Positions 22,621 through 33,010 are shown, numbered from the stretch's first letter. The stretch: DNA of 64,000 bases from Undaria pinnatifida (GCA_012845835.1 JABAKD010000001.1:8638832-8702831); one strand, 5' to 3'. Notes: generated by a model not told the origin, from the letters alone. A program made the numbers and translations.

Positions 22621-22738
22621 GCATCAATAGTATTTATTTGCCGCACACAAACCACGGCTACCGTAGGAGGGGCACCTCCATTTTCAGTACAGAGTTTGAG
22701 CTACTCGCACGAGCGACACTGTACCTCACGGGACAAAA

Positions 22739-23113
22739 ATGCAGTGTCGTGGGCGATACGTTGACGCAGCGTTAGTTTACCATTTCACCGTGTATTCACA
22801 TCGCAAGAGTAAAAAAGCACGAAAGCTCAACACCGCGAAGGAACAGAGGGGGGCACTCGCGCGAAAGACCCTAAGCCATTGCAAAAAAATGCCCCCGAAA
22901 AAGTGTTCCACCCCTACCGTTGCCTGGGCCCACAAGATAACACGCCCTTTTGGACGATTTTTCTACGATGAATCTCTCGACAACACGGAGAGCGTAAACG
23001 CCGAGCGAAGCATGCGCCTATGGACAGATCTCGAGGTACTAAGACATTTTTCCAACGGGATATATTCATGGTTGTGCGTATCTCCCGCAGGTTTGGAGAA
23101 AATACCGTATGTG
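22739..23113 (+). pseudogene. Hypothetical ORF interrupted by the copia insertion
   Basis: An ATG-initiated frame of about 125 codons (basic N-terminal half; later FGRFFYDESLDN and RMLxLW-like tracts) runs into the left LTR. If the element and one TSD copy are removed, the same frame continues for about 28 more codons from 26872 to a TGA near 26954. I recognise no domain. It could be a chance frame. Confidence 0.3.
23109..23113. repeat. 5-bp target-site duplication (left), ATGTG
   Basis: ATGTG directly precedes the 5' LTR and is repeated directly after the 3' LTR at 26867-26871. Confidence 0.95.
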
Positions 23114-23645
23114 TGTTCGTGATAGCGGCATGTATGTATCAACTGTACTGCGGTGAAACTCTGATTGGTTGGTTTGAATAGCAGAACTGTTGATTGTATG
23201 TTGTTGTACCAGAATACTCTTCTTGTGGTGCTACGGTACTTCGGTAGATTGTACATGTGCACGAGTTATACATCGGACCGTAGTGGTGTGTACGGTACGT
23301 TGGTATGTCGGTACGTTGGACACATTGACGAATAGGAACATTCCTGTAGTGCTGCTAACACGATATAGCTTGTCTCAACGAACAGCCTAGCAATAAGTTA
23401 CAGTTACATACGTTGTGTCACGGGGGTAAGTTACAGGGATCGTCTCGTGGTATCACCCACGAGCAGTCCCACGGGTATGTACGAGCAGGCACTATGCGAG
23501 GAGGTTTAGGTATTCGACTACGAGCGGTTGTTACTGGGCTGTGGAGAGTTGGCCCACATGACCCACTCCACTTTCTGACCTGTCTCTCCAGACATTGGTC
23601 TCTCTAATATAATACCTTTCTCCAGAAGCCACTGATTTACCAACA
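23114..23645 (+). repeat. 5' LTR of copia element
   Basis: 532 bp, starts TGTTCGTGATAGCGGC and ends GATTTACCAACA; identical base for base to 26335-26866 on reading. Contains a small hairpin (CTCGTGG ... CCACGAG). Short open frames inside are duplicated in both LTRs and are not genes. Confidence 0.98.
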
Positions 23646-23765
23646 TTGTTGTTGTTGTTGTTGTTGCTGTTGTTGCTGTTGTTGTTGCTGTTGTTGTTGT
23701 TGCTGTTGTTGTTGTTGCTGTTGTTGTTGCTGTTGTTGTTGTTGCTGTTGTTGTTGTTGTTGTTT
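23646..23765. repeat. (TTG)n/(TTGCTG) microsatellite abutting the 5' LTR
   Basis: About 120 bp of TTG with interspersed GCTG units lies exactly where a primer-binding site and gag start would be expected. Confidence 0.95.
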
Positions 23766-23818
23766 TTTGGTAACGTTAGAAATGTTACGGTTGAACTTTT
23801 CGAGTGACAAACTTGTAG

Positions 23819-26260
23819 TATGGTGAACCTCGTCCCGCTAGACCGTATCCGTTTTTGAAGCCCGCCTACTGTAGGTGGCAGCGACCGTCAAAGCTGCTGC
23901 CGAAGGGTGAGAGTTGTTTCTATGTCGGTCCTTCGAGAGACCACCCGCGTGATTGTCATAGAGTACTTACGAGGGCTGGTACTATCCAAGAAACGAGGGA
24001 TGTGACGTGGGAGGTGCTGCCGTCACAGCTCCCTCCGCTGCAACCTTCTTTGCCGATAGAGGTAGCAGAGGAGGGAGGGGAGGATAGTGACGACGATGTT
24101 GAAACCGAGATATGGCCGCTTGTGGGAAGAGGAGTCGCTCACACACTTTTGAAACGTGATGCCGTGCCCTCTGGTGCGGGAGTCGAGGAGGTTGAGAGTG
24201 TTGGCGCAGGTAGTATAGGCCCGTCCTTTTCTGTTCCATCTTCCCCTGCTGAACCGTCTGCCCCCGAGAACATTTCTTCTGGTAGTGTAGCTCCTTCTGT
24301 GTCTTCGCCTGTGAATGACGGGGAGGGCCAGGGAGGGCAGGAATCAGGAGAGGTAGAGATGGGGGATCTGGGAGGGGATGATGAGGTAGAGTCGATGGGG
24401 CAGGGAGGGCATGATGATGAAGAGTCGATTGGGTCGGGAGGACTGGTAGAGGCGGAGGCATCCCCTCCAGCCGCTCGTCGTCCGCGGCATGTGGCCGAGC
24501 TTGCTGACTTTAATACTTCCGCGCGTGAAAATGATGAAGTGAGAGAAGGTAGGACTCGCGCGCAAACTCGTGCAGTCAACCAGCAGAGTGTACCCGGCCT
24601 CATGGCCACCCTAGGACCCATCTTCGCGACAGAGGTCGTGTACTCATTGTTGTCGGAGCAGAGAGCAGGTGATGAGACGGAATTGCCGAAAGAACTGGTT
24701 CAGGATGTAGAATCGGAGCCTGGTAGTTATCAGGAAGCCCAGCGTTCGAAGTACGCTAAGATTTGGGAAGGAGCCAGGTCTGCCGAAATTGAAGGCTTGA
24801 TAAGAGCAGGAACCTTCACGTTGGCAGTAAAAGTCCCGATAGGCTGTAATGTGATTGATGCTAGATGGGTTTTCAAGTGGAAAGCAGACGAAACAGGAAA
24901 GATAGTGAAGGCCAAGGCTAGGCTTGTAGCGAAGGGCTTCAAGCAGAAGTATGGTGTGGATTATCTTGAGACATTCTCGCCTACCGCAAATGCTGCATCT
25001 TTACGATTGCTGATAGTGTTGGCGTGTTTGTACAATTTGGAATTACTCCACTGGGATATTGAGCAAGCACTTGTTCAGGCGGAATTGGATCACGAGGTGT
25101 TCATGAAGTTGCCTCCTGGCTGCGGGTCGATGTCAGGAAAGGTTGTCCCTTTGAACAAGAGTTTGTACGGATTGAAGCAGGCTTCTAGGACATTTTACAA
25201 GAGGCTGGTGTCGGAACTGAAGAGGATTGGTTTTGAGCAGTCAATGTCTGACCCCTGTGTCCTGCGTTTCATGATGGGAGACGAGGTATTGGGGATGGTC
25301 GCGATCCACGTGGATGACATTCTGTATGCAGGAAGTAAGAGCCTTGCCAAGGTGGTTGTGGCAGCACTAGGTGACTCTCTTCCTACGAAGGACTTGGGGG
25401 AGGTCAAGTTCTTTCTAGGTTGTGAATATATTCGCGACCGTGAGGCTGGTACGATTGAGATTTCTCAGGAAAGTTATATCAGGAGTGTTCTCGAGAGATT
25501 CAATATATGTCGCACCAGCTCGATCCCTGCTTCCCTTGCCAATGATAACAGGTCCGTGATGGAGGATGAGGGGGCAGGAGATGTGCCGTTCCGAGAGGTG
25601 GTGGGGAGCCTGATGTGGATCGCCAGCCAGACAAGGCCCGACATCGCGAATGCTGTGCGGGCGGTGGCGAGGCACTCTCACGAACCAAAGAGGAGCCACT
25701 GGAAGGCAGCTCAGAAGATTCTCAATTATCTTCTGGAAACGGCGCATCTGACTTTGAAGTTTAAGCAGGATAGTTCGGTAGACGCAGGCACGTTGGTGTA
25801 TGTAGATGCTGACTTTGCAAGTAGGGCCACTGACCGTAGATCAGTTTCGGGTGCGATGGTTTTCGTGGCGGCGATGCTTGTAGTTTGGATTTCTAGGACG
25901 CAGAAATGCGTTTCACAGTCAACTTCAGAAGCAGAGTATCTTGCGATGGGAGATGGTGTAAAGGAGGCTCTGTTTGTAAACGGAATGCTTCAGTTCCTGA
26001 GGCCTAGTGCGAAGCCTCGTAAGATAGATGTCCTTGAAGACAACGAGGGGGCGATTGCGCTCGCAGAGAACCCGCTGAGCTCGAGTAGGAGTAAGCACAT
26101 CGATGTGAGGCACCACTTTCTTAGGAATCTGACCGAGGAGGGTGTGATCGAAGTCACCCACGTCCCCAGCGAGAAACAACACGCGGACATCCTCACGAAG
26201 GCGTTGCCGAGAGATCTTTTTGAAGTTCACCGCGACTTTGCACTTGGTATCAAGAAGTAG
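23819..26260 (+). CDS. copia pol fragment: integrase C-terminus, RT, RNase H
   Basis: Open from a TAG at 23816 to a TAG at 26258; no ATG start is evident, as expected for a 5'-deleted polyprotein. Approximate layout counted from 23855: integrase C-terminal tail (residues 1-60, RPSKLLPKGESCFYVGP), an acidic Glu/Asp/Ser-rich linker (60-230), RVT_2 reverse transcriptase (from about 337, WVFKWKADETGKIVKAKARL, with catalytic HVDDILYAG near 483), then RNase H (YVDADFAS near 647, STSEAEYLA, EDNEGAIAL near 727, SKHIDVRHHF). No stop or frameshift is present. It would act in a cytoplasmic particle to copy element RNA. Confidence 0.95.
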   Translation, partial: YGEPRPARPYPFLKPAYCRWQRPSKLLPKGESCFYVGPSRDHPRDCHRVLTRAGTIQETRDVTWEVLPSQLPPLQPSLPIEVAEEGGEDSDDDVETEIWPLVGRGVAHTLLKRDAVPSGAGVEEVESVGAGSIGPSFSVPSSPAEPSAPENISSGSVAPSVSSPVNDGEGQGGQESGEVEMGDLGGDDEVESMGQGGHDDEESIGSGGLVEAEASPPAARRPRHVAELADFNTSARENDEVREGRTRAQTRAVNQQSVPGLMATLGPIFATEVVYSLLSEQRAGDETELPKELVQDVESEPGSYQEAQRSKYAKIWEGARSAEIEGLIRAGTFTLAVKVPIGCNVIDARWVFKWKADETGKIVKAKARLVAKGFKQKYGVDYLETFSPTANAASLRLLIVLACLYNLELLHWDIEQALVQAELDHEVFMKLPPGCGSMSGKVVPLNKSLYGLKQASRTFYKRLVSELKRIGFEQSMSDPCVLRFMMGDEVLGMVAIHVDDILYAGSKSLAKVVVAALGDSLPTKDLGEVKFFLGCEYIRDREAGTIEISQESYIRSVLERFNICRTSSIPASLANDNRSVMEDEGAGDVPFREVVGSLMWIASQTRPDIANAVRAVARHSHEPKRSHWKAAQKILNYLLETAHLTLKFKQDSSVDAGTLVYVDADFASRATDRRSVSGAMVFVAAMLVVWISRTQKCVSQSTSEAEYLAMGDGVKEALFVNGMLQFLRPSAKPRKIDVLEDNEGAIALAENPLSSSRSKHIDVRHHFLRNLTEEGVIEVTHVPSEKQHADILTKALPRDLFEVHRDFALGIKK

Positions 26261-26325
26261 AAGTCTGAGTCGTTTTGTTTTGTTTTCGTTTGATATGTAT
26301 TTGGTCTGGTAGATACAACAGCCCC

Positions 26326-26334
26326 TAGGGAGGG
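26326..26334 (+). other. Polypurine tract of copia element
   Basis: AGGGAGGG directly upstream of the 3' LTR start; the expected plus-strand primer site. Confidence 0.8.
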
Positions 26335-26866
26335 TGTTCGTGATAGCGGCATGTATGTATCAACTGTACTGCGGTGAAACTCTGATTGGTTGGTTTGAAT
26401 AGCAGAACTGTTGATTGTATGTTGTTGTACCAGAATACTCTTCTTGTGGTGCTACGGTACTTCGGTAGATTGTACATGTGCACGAGTTATACATCGGACC
26501 GTAGTGGTGTGTACGGTACGTTGGTATGTCGGTACGTTGGACACATTGACGAATAGGAACATTCCTGTAGTGCTGCTAACACGATATAGCTTGTCTCAAC
26601 GAACAGCCTAGCAATAAGTTACAGTTACATACGTTGTGTCACGGGGGTAAGTTACAGGGATCGTCTCGTGGTATCACCCACGAGCAGTCCCACGGGTATG
26701 TACGAGCAGGCACTATGCGAGGAGGTTTAGGTATTCGACTACGAGCGGTTGTTACTGGGCTGTGGAGAGTTGGCCCACATGACCCACTCCACTTTCTGAC
26801 CTGTCTCTCCAGACATTGGTCTCTCTAATATAATACCTTTCTCCAGAAGCCACTGATTTACCAACA
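26335..26866 (+). repeat. 3' LTR of copia element
   Basis: 532 bp, identical to the 5' LTR; followed by the ATGTG target duplication. Confidence 0.98.
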
Positions 26867-26871
26867 ATGTG
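26867..26871. repeat. 5-bp target-site duplication (right), ATGTG
   Basis: Matches 23109-23113 exactly. Confidence 0.95.
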
Positions 26872-27797
26872 TACAGGACATCTACTAAAGAAACAAGAAA
26901 TACTGCCCTAGACTGGGTTCCTTTATCCTTGGAAGGGTGTGTTCTTCGCTGAATTTCAGTATTATAGCGGGTCCTGGAGTTCTTGTTCTCATGTAAAAAT
27001 CCCAGCCTCTGGCTTTCTTACTGCCTTATTTCTTTTTAGGGGTCCTATACTGTCGGCTCCCAACACTATCCCAGGGGGAGTGTTATCTTGCGTCTTACGT
27101 GGCATTAGAATTGTACATGGCCAGAAATGACACTTTTCACAGCAGCAATGGTGCGGCCATCTGCTCAATGCTGGACACCATAGGATATCGCCGTCATCCA
27201 AGCTTAGTTCTGCCGTGTATGCAATAGTACAGTAGTACTTAACAAACAAAAAATAAGCAACGGAAATAAATGCTGCTCACATGACCCAGGCTAGGGTTCG
27301 GGAAAGAGTGTGTTCTACACAAACTTACGGCCCTCGCCTTTCTCGCATTCGTGTAAATGCCAGGTTTTGCCTTTCTTAATACCACCCTATTTCTTATTAC
27401 GTGTCCTGCGCCGGACTATGCACAGAATCTCGAGATGCATCTATCTACAACGCTTCTTGAGCAGAGCAACAAATCACCTCTACTCCGACAGCAGACCAGG
27501 GCTACGGTGGGGGGCTCACTACAACTCGCGCAAGTGACTACCTGACTTATTCGCAACGTTAAGTTTAGCATTTGCGCTTTTCGGTCTCTTCGCGGTGTGT
27601 GTGCAACGCCACAGCGGGGATTGTTTGTCACGCTACGACGCCGACAAAATGGTAGAATAAAACCCGTTTTTGCGCGAGGTACGGAAGAACTCACGCAAGA
27701 AAGTGGCTGATTATACTCGGTAGTGTAAATGACGGGGTACTTCCTGGTCGATCAAATGTCTGACTGGCTGTAAGATCTATGGTCTACTGGCTACGTG

Positions 27798-28139
27798 CAC
27801 AATTGCTTCTGATAGGTTTCACTGCATATTATGTACGGAGATTCGTATTTGATACGAGGCGGTCCCAGTCTTACGATATGATCAGGTTGAGCCCCCTCTG
27901 GCTCACTTACTCTACTTAATGTTTCGTGGATAATACAACTACTTATATCTGGTCTCCTGCCTAGTGCGCGCCTAATGGCGGTGGTGCGCGCTATCCTCTC
28001 CTCCTCGTGAGGGTAAACCAACCCCATCAATGGAGTATTAGTCCAGCACCTCCCCCCTGCCAGAGCGTTGGCCAGCATCACTATCGGTGCTGGTCCTGAT
28101 TTTGTTAGTTTTGGCCGACGGTCAGCGGTCTGGCCTGAA
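27798..28139 (-). CDS. Hypothetical terminal exon
   Basis: On the minus strand a strong acceptor (TTAATTGTCATTTATTTGCAG) is followed by an open frame of about 113 codons ending in TAG. The peptide has mixed composition (MLANALAGG, MGLVYPHEEERIA, TAIRRALGRRPD, VRLGPPRIKYES) and looks protein-like, but I recognise no family. No upstream exon was identified. It may be the last exon of a host gene or part of an old element. Confidence 0.4.
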
Positions 28140-28348
28140 CTGCAAATAAATGACAATTAAAAGTTGTAGAGGATGCGCATAAAACTTTGGCAGTAGGAAA
28201 GAGAAGCTAGAATGCCGGTGTGGGACTAATTACAGTATACAGTTAGGAGTACTCGGTAAGGGGAGTCCCCCGGAGATTAATAATGCTGGCGAGATTTTCG
28301 GCTGTCTCGAACCCCCAGAGTATTGTTTTTTAAGGTATTAATAGAATT

Positions 28349-28391
28349 CCAACCTGTTGGGCTGTTCTAGCCACGTGGCCCGACAGGTTGG
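28349..28391. repeat. Hairpin, 14-bp arms with one mismatch
   Basis: CCAACCTGTTGGGC and GCCCGACAGGTTGG pair with a single G-T-type mismatch around a 15-base loop. Confidence 0.7.
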
Positions 28392-28735
28392 ACTCCTACG
28401 TAAGAGTACCTCACACTCGATCCGACGTCCGTGCAATGGCACTGACCACAGGATGTGGGTTCGATCTGGGCGGGGGTGCCGTGGTCGTCATGGGACATTC
28501 CGGTTACATCCCCGCGGGTTTCGCAGGTGGACGGGTGTAAATGTGGTTCTTGCGGGGATGTAACGGATTGCTCGTACTTCTTTGGAACATCACACACAGC
28601 GATCACCTTGCTGTTTGTGCGCTCGGCCTCTGTCTCTGCCTCTGCCCCTGAGTCTGACCAAGGCTGCGGTAGGGGGGACACAGGCCACCCTAAAATATAG
28701 GAACTCCCGTGTTCTCATTGACCAAAAATGACAGC

Positions 28736-28921
28736 TTTTTTTTTTTTTTTTTTTTTTATCCTCCGGCGGATGGGGAAAAATAAAGCTTTAGCTCACCACA
28801 CTTCCTCCGCGTATTTTCATACGCGTCGTGTGTCGATTTAACTCAGTTGCTTTCGCAGCCCAACGCTAGCTGGCGCACCCTTCGAGTCCCATTGTAGGTA
28901 TAGCGTAAGCTGTCCCTATCA
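28736..28921 (-). mobile_element. SINE-B copy 3
   Basis: Minus-strand copy from TAGGGACAGCTTACGC to GGGGAAAAATAAAGC-type tail (plus view: T-run of about 20, ATCCTCCGGCGGATGGGG). The best-preserved SINE-B tail in the window. Confidence 0.82.
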
Positions 28922-29242
28922 TTGGTCCTCGTTACAACCCCAAATGACAGCCTCCCCGAAGTCAAAACCGTGAGTTTTTTTTTGGAAATGCAGTCGGACT
29001 ATCTATCCCATTGTGCACGATTAAAGCATTTTTGTTTTCGTCTGATTTGCTTGTTTTCGTTTGTCTCGTGTGCCGTCCTTTTTTCGGAGACAAACGATCG
29101 CAATTACTCGCAATTACGGGACGTTCCTCTCGTGGTCTATTCAGGCTGTTTGGCGGTGACGCGTAGATGTTCGTGTTCTACTCGATTTTGAGGGTGTCAG
29201 AACGGGTCAAAAAGGGGTATGGTTTCGGTAAAGTGGCGGAGG

Positions 29243-29489
29243 CGTGCTACGATAGAGGTAGCACTTTTCGTCTGAATTGGTTTTTGAATGGTGGGGCTCC
29301 CTTAACCCAAACTCGTCGGAAATACGACATTTTTTTTTCGCGTGAAATTCGTCGTGTACCTAGGTCATGGGATTTTTCATCCGATAGCAGCTTTATGTTT
29401 CTCCAATTCTGTTTTTGGGAGCGAGGTCTCTTAAGCTCCCAAAATTGAGGAACCTCAGAAAAAATGTGGTGCACCTCTATCGCAGCACG
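29243..29489 (+). mobile_element. MITE-2 copy 2
   Basis: 247 bp; left end CGTGCTACGATAGAGGTAGC, right end the complement of CGTGCTGCGATAGAGGTGCA. Internal GGGGCTCCCTTAACCCAA and GGGATTTTTCATCCGATAGC match the 19319 copy. No target duplication is obvious. Confidence 0.75.
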
Positions 29490-29869
29490 TGTAGGGGGGA
29501 AATGACGGTCACAAGGGGGTAGTACACAAGTTTAGTAGATTTGCGAGAGCATATCTCTCCAAGTTGTAGTCAAAAGGTGGGACCCGCTTGCCCCTTCCTG
29601 CGTCGCACCCCCGTTGTGATAGCCCCAATACCGTGCCCCAAAAACTCAAAAAACGGTGTGCGTGCTCGGCGTGGACTGCGGGTGTCTCGCGCCAGCTAGT
29701 CAGAACCGAGTTTGAGGCGATTTGGAGCACGCTCCTCAGGCGTGTTTTACCTATATTGTACCCCCAATTGGCGTAAACACCTGAGGGTATACCCCCCTTT
29801 GACCATGTTCCTTGAAAAAATAGGGGGGCAGGGGAACGTACATATACCGCTTTTTTTTCTTTTCCTCGC

Positions 29870-30245
29870 TTTTTCTTGCTTAAACGCCCCACCTAATATC
29901 GAAATCCGCCAGAGTAATAAACACTTCCACGCCCTGGATATCGCCTCGTTATCTTTTTGGAGCCGTCCGTGCCGCTGCTGCAATTCCCACCCACCCCCGC
30001 CCCCAACGCCTCCTCCTTCCCCACCACCCGCACCATCGCCTAGACCTAGCACCACGCGTATAGCAAACCCCTACATCTATGCGACCTAAAGCCCCCCCCC
30101 CCCGCCCCCCGCCCCCCCCGCCACATTCCCCCCCCCTCCCCCACAAGAAGGATTTATAATTTTTCACGCACAAATTGACCTGCCCCACCCGCCCCCTTCC
30201 CCCCCCTCCCCCCCTCCCGCCCCCCTTTTGATCAAAATATAAGGC
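29870..30245 (-). repeat. G-run unit array (inverted copy)
   Basis: The reverse complement carries the GATAACGAGGCGATATCC, GGTGCTAGGTCTAGGCG and long G-run phrases of the 17 and 53 kb arrays. Pro-rich and Gly-rich frames are artefacts. Confidence 0.78.
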
Positions 30246-30570
30246 CCCCACGTCCTAAAAACCTCCGCCCTCCCCTCACCGGATATTCCACTTACAAGAT
30301 TCACTTAATAAACTGATGCATTTTCTTCCACAGTCACAGCTGTCAGATTTTGTCCCCCTCAGAAACGGGTTTCATAGTTTCCGCGCACAGACTGCCTAAC
30401 ATCACCCTGTTGACCCTGATAGCTACACTGTAGTTGCAAGGGGAGTCGCCGACCTGTATCCTTAATGAGGACACACAACCCGTAATACGCGCGATCGGAG
30501 TATCACACACAGCTTGCAAAGATGAGTTTCGACAAAATATTCGATCTCACAGCTGGAGTGTATTTTAATT
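30245..30570 (-). mobile_element. Element E copy (30.4 kb, inverted)
   Basis: Inverted equivalent of 16787-17075: contains the complements of AGGGTCAACAGGGTGATG, GGTCGGCGACTCCCCTTG and the core GCTTGCAAAGATGAGTTTCG, ending CAGCTGGAGTGTATTTT. A SINE-A follows immediately. Confidence 0.75.
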
Positions 30571-30584
30571 TTTATAATATATCC

Positions 30585-30890
30585 GGTCGCCCCGGTGGCG
30601 TATCAGGTTATCCTCGAGCCTGGTGTAGGTCAGTTTCGTGAGTTCGAATCCCCCCGAGTGCATACTCGTATAAATTCGTGGGGACTTTTTCTTGCGCACA
30701 AATTGACTTGCGGAAAACGCGAGAGCGTGAGTTAGCAACACTCGATAAAAAAGCGACGAGCAGTGAGATTGCCGAACCCTATGCGCGATAAGAATTGAAG
30801 GCAAGAACCGGGGGGAAGAAAGGACGACACCTGTGACCACGGCTTGTCTAGAAGCTGGAAAGTAAAAGTGTGCGAAAAAAAATATTCCTG
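30585..30890 (+). mobile_element. SINE-A copy 2 (tRNA-headed SINE)
   Basis: Head with A box TGGCGTATCAGG (30596-30607) and B box GAGTTCGAATCC (30640-30651) at tRNA-like spacing. The body is GACTTGCGGAAAACGCGAGA ... ACACCTGTGACCACGGCTTG, the tail GCTGGAAAGTAAAAGTGTGCG plus an A-run. Pol III transcription would be expected. The region between the boxes does not fold into a convincing tRNA anticodon arm, so it is not called a tRNA gene. Confidence 0.88.
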
Positions 30891-30894
30891 GTAT

Positions 30895-30975
30895 GTTATA
30901 GACTATAGACTATAAGTATATAGTCTATACTTCGAAGTATACATATATATATCATATATATATATAAATATATCG
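30895..30975. repeat. AT-rich palindromic tract
   Basis: TATAGACTATAGACTATAAG faces ATATAGTCTATA, followed by ATATATATCATATATATATA. It can form a cruciform. Confidence 0.7.
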
Positions 30976-31319
30976 CTGGCGGCCTCAAAACCTCTTGCTT
31001 CAGCGGTTCAGGAAGTGACACTGCCGTACCCCATTTCTTTTTGGTTACTGCGCGATATGCGTCGCCATATGATTGTTAAAAACAACGCCGAGAAAATCGC
31101 GTGAACCCCTTTTACAACTGGAAACCGTTCTGGGGGGGACATTACCTGAAATTATTACGTATATTGAGAGCTTTTGGGGTTCCAAAGGGAATGCCTTTTT
31201 TGAAAGAGGTACGGATACTCGCGTGAGCGGCCTTATCTCGGCAGGTAGCAAAACAGGGGTGCCCTCCCTTTCGTGGCATTGGTCCTCCGTTCTCGTGCTC
31301 TCACCATGGACGCACGATG

Positions 31320-31595
31320 ATAAGAGGTACGAGCACTCTTGGCTGAACCATTTTCTGAAAGACGGGGCTCCTTCACCCAATATCACCAGAATTTTCATTA
31401 TAATTTTTATTCAACGTGCTCCGCTGTATACCTAGCAGCTAGGCAGGCCACAGGACTGTCCATCGGGGAGAACTTTTGATTATTCTAGTCAAATCAGCTC
31501 TTTTTAGGGTGAGGTATACGATTACTGCATGGCGCTCCTCAAACGAGGAGCCTCAAGAAACAAAAACGTGCACTTTGACCGCAGCATGTGTCCAT
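31320..31595 (+). mobile_element. MITE-2-like segment, diverged
   Basis: Contains GACGGGGCTCCTTCACCCAA and, at its right end, GTGCACTTTGACCGCAGCATG, as in MITE-2; the left terminal repeat is poor. Confidence 0.45.
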
Positions 31596-31721
31596 GGGTT
31601 TGTCATGTAAGCATGCATGTATGTCTCTCTCACACACACGACAGTGTCGCTTGGACGATGATCATCTAACCCGCCTCGAGGCTATGGTCTGGACGAACTG
31701 GAAACTGAAGCATGATATATA

Positions 31722-31982
31722 CGTACAGCAGAGAGGTGCACCGTTCCATTTCTGAGGCTCCCCCCTTGAGGATCTCTACAGCTCTCCCAACAACTGGTTT
31801 TGGGGGAAAATACAAGATACGACTTTCCGATGAACAATCAATCCCATGGTCTAGATAGACGAAACAAAAAATATTGCGAAAAAAGGGACGAAAACTCTGA
31901 CGATTTGGGGTCAAGGAGCCCCGTCCTTCAAAAAACGTCTCACACAAAAAGTGCTACACCTCTATCTTACCGTAGCACACGT
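31722..31982 (-). mobile_element. MITE-2 copy 3
   Basis: The reverse complement begins GTGCTACGGTAAGATAGAGG and contains GGACGGGGCTCCTTGACCCC and a GAGCCTCAGAAATGGAACGG-type end with GTGCACCTCTCTGCTG. Confidence 0.65.
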
Positions 31983-32362
31983 TCACTCAGCTCAGTGCAA
32001 TAATCGCTCCAACCCCGCAAACTAAATAATATGGGCTAGTAGGGCGGAGTGGACACTCAGAAGAGAGTTGCATATCCAGAGTTCGAACCGCTGTGTGCAT
32101 TTTTCAACTGCAGCACTACTATTAATGGCAATCCGTTCCACGCATCGCACAATAAGCAATCCATCAGAAAACCGGAAATATGTCCGTGGGTGGTGTAGCG
32201 AACTCCGGGGAAGGAGGTGACACGGAATGAGCCCTGACGAGTACTGACGACCGCAGGGTGCCACAGCGATGCTGGCCCTGAAAAACGATAACCCAGCGCG
32301 TTCAGGTCCATTCGTCCCAAGCACCGGCCGCCGCCGATGCTAAAAAGAAAGGCAAAACAATA

Positions 32363-33010
32363 TGCGTCGCTGGATACCTCCCACCTCAGGCGTGGTATGC
32401 CCTTGTCAGGGGATATTCCGGGCCCACCTCCCGGGTTTCAACGGACTCCGCATTAGACCATACCACACGTACATACCATAAATCCCGGTGAATAGTGTAG
32501 GCTACCAATCCCTCCGTGCAAATGCTTCATTGAATCAATGCGCAGGATGCATCCGCTGCCGCCTCTCGTCAGGGCGGGACGTTCCGAGCCCAATCCGGGC
32601 TTCAATGAAACCCCCGCAATATCCCATACGTTCGTATATATAATACCACCATTTACAGCGGGTAGTACGGGCTACCTGCCCCTCCGCGCAAACCCACCAT
32701 CCAATCAATGTGCAAGATGAATCGCAGGAGGTCTCGTCAGGGGATATTACGGCCCCATCCCGGGGTTTCAACGGAATCGGCGCATCGGACCATACATGCG
32801 TACCGCAATATCTACGCAATCCACGGATGAAAACATAGGCTACCCAGTCCTCCGCGCCGACGCTTCATGTAATTCATGCGCAAGATGCATCGCTGGACGT
32901 CTCCCACCTCTAATATCGTGGTATGTAGGTATGCATAATATGTCATTCGCCAAGGGTCATTCCGGGCCCATCCTCGGATTTTCAACGGAATCCCCATATT
33001 AAACCATAGT
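32363..33010 (+). repeat. Tandem satellite, 4 units of about 168-185 bp
   Basis: Units start near 32363, 32548, 32718 and 32886 at the TGCATCGCTGG-like phrase. Each contains TCAGGGGATATTCCGGGCCC, GGTTTCAACGGAATC and a CAATCAATGCGCA-type phrase. Units differ by many substitutions. 33.0-35.5 kb has no feature I can support beyond low complexity. Confidence 0.8.

Larger units (their letters stand above)
23114..26866 (+). mobile_element. Ty1/copia LTR retrotransposon, recent, internally deleted
   Basis: A 3753-bp insertion: two identical 532-bp LTRs (TG...CA ends), an internal region of 2689 bp, a purine tract (GGGAGGG) abutting the 3' LTR and an ATGTG target duplication. The internal region encodes only the end of integrase, reverse transcriptase and RNase H. 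Gag, protease, the integrase core and any recognisable primer-binding site are missing, with a TTG-triplet tract in their place next to the 5' LTR. Integrase-then-RT order and the HVDD-type RT box define the copia group. It could move only with proteins supplied in trans. Confidence 0.97.

Noticed and set aside
23190-23607. Two short frames inside the LTR
   Set aside because: Identical frames occur in both LTRs; no coding role expected or motif seen.
30585-30665. tRNA gene
   Set aside because: A and B boxes are present but the acceptor and anticodon arms do not pair convincingly, and the same head is repeated on SINE bodies elsewhere.
32363-33010. CRISPR array
   Set aside because: Units are about 170-185 bp, diverged, without short identical repeats and unique spacers, and the DNA is eukaryotic.
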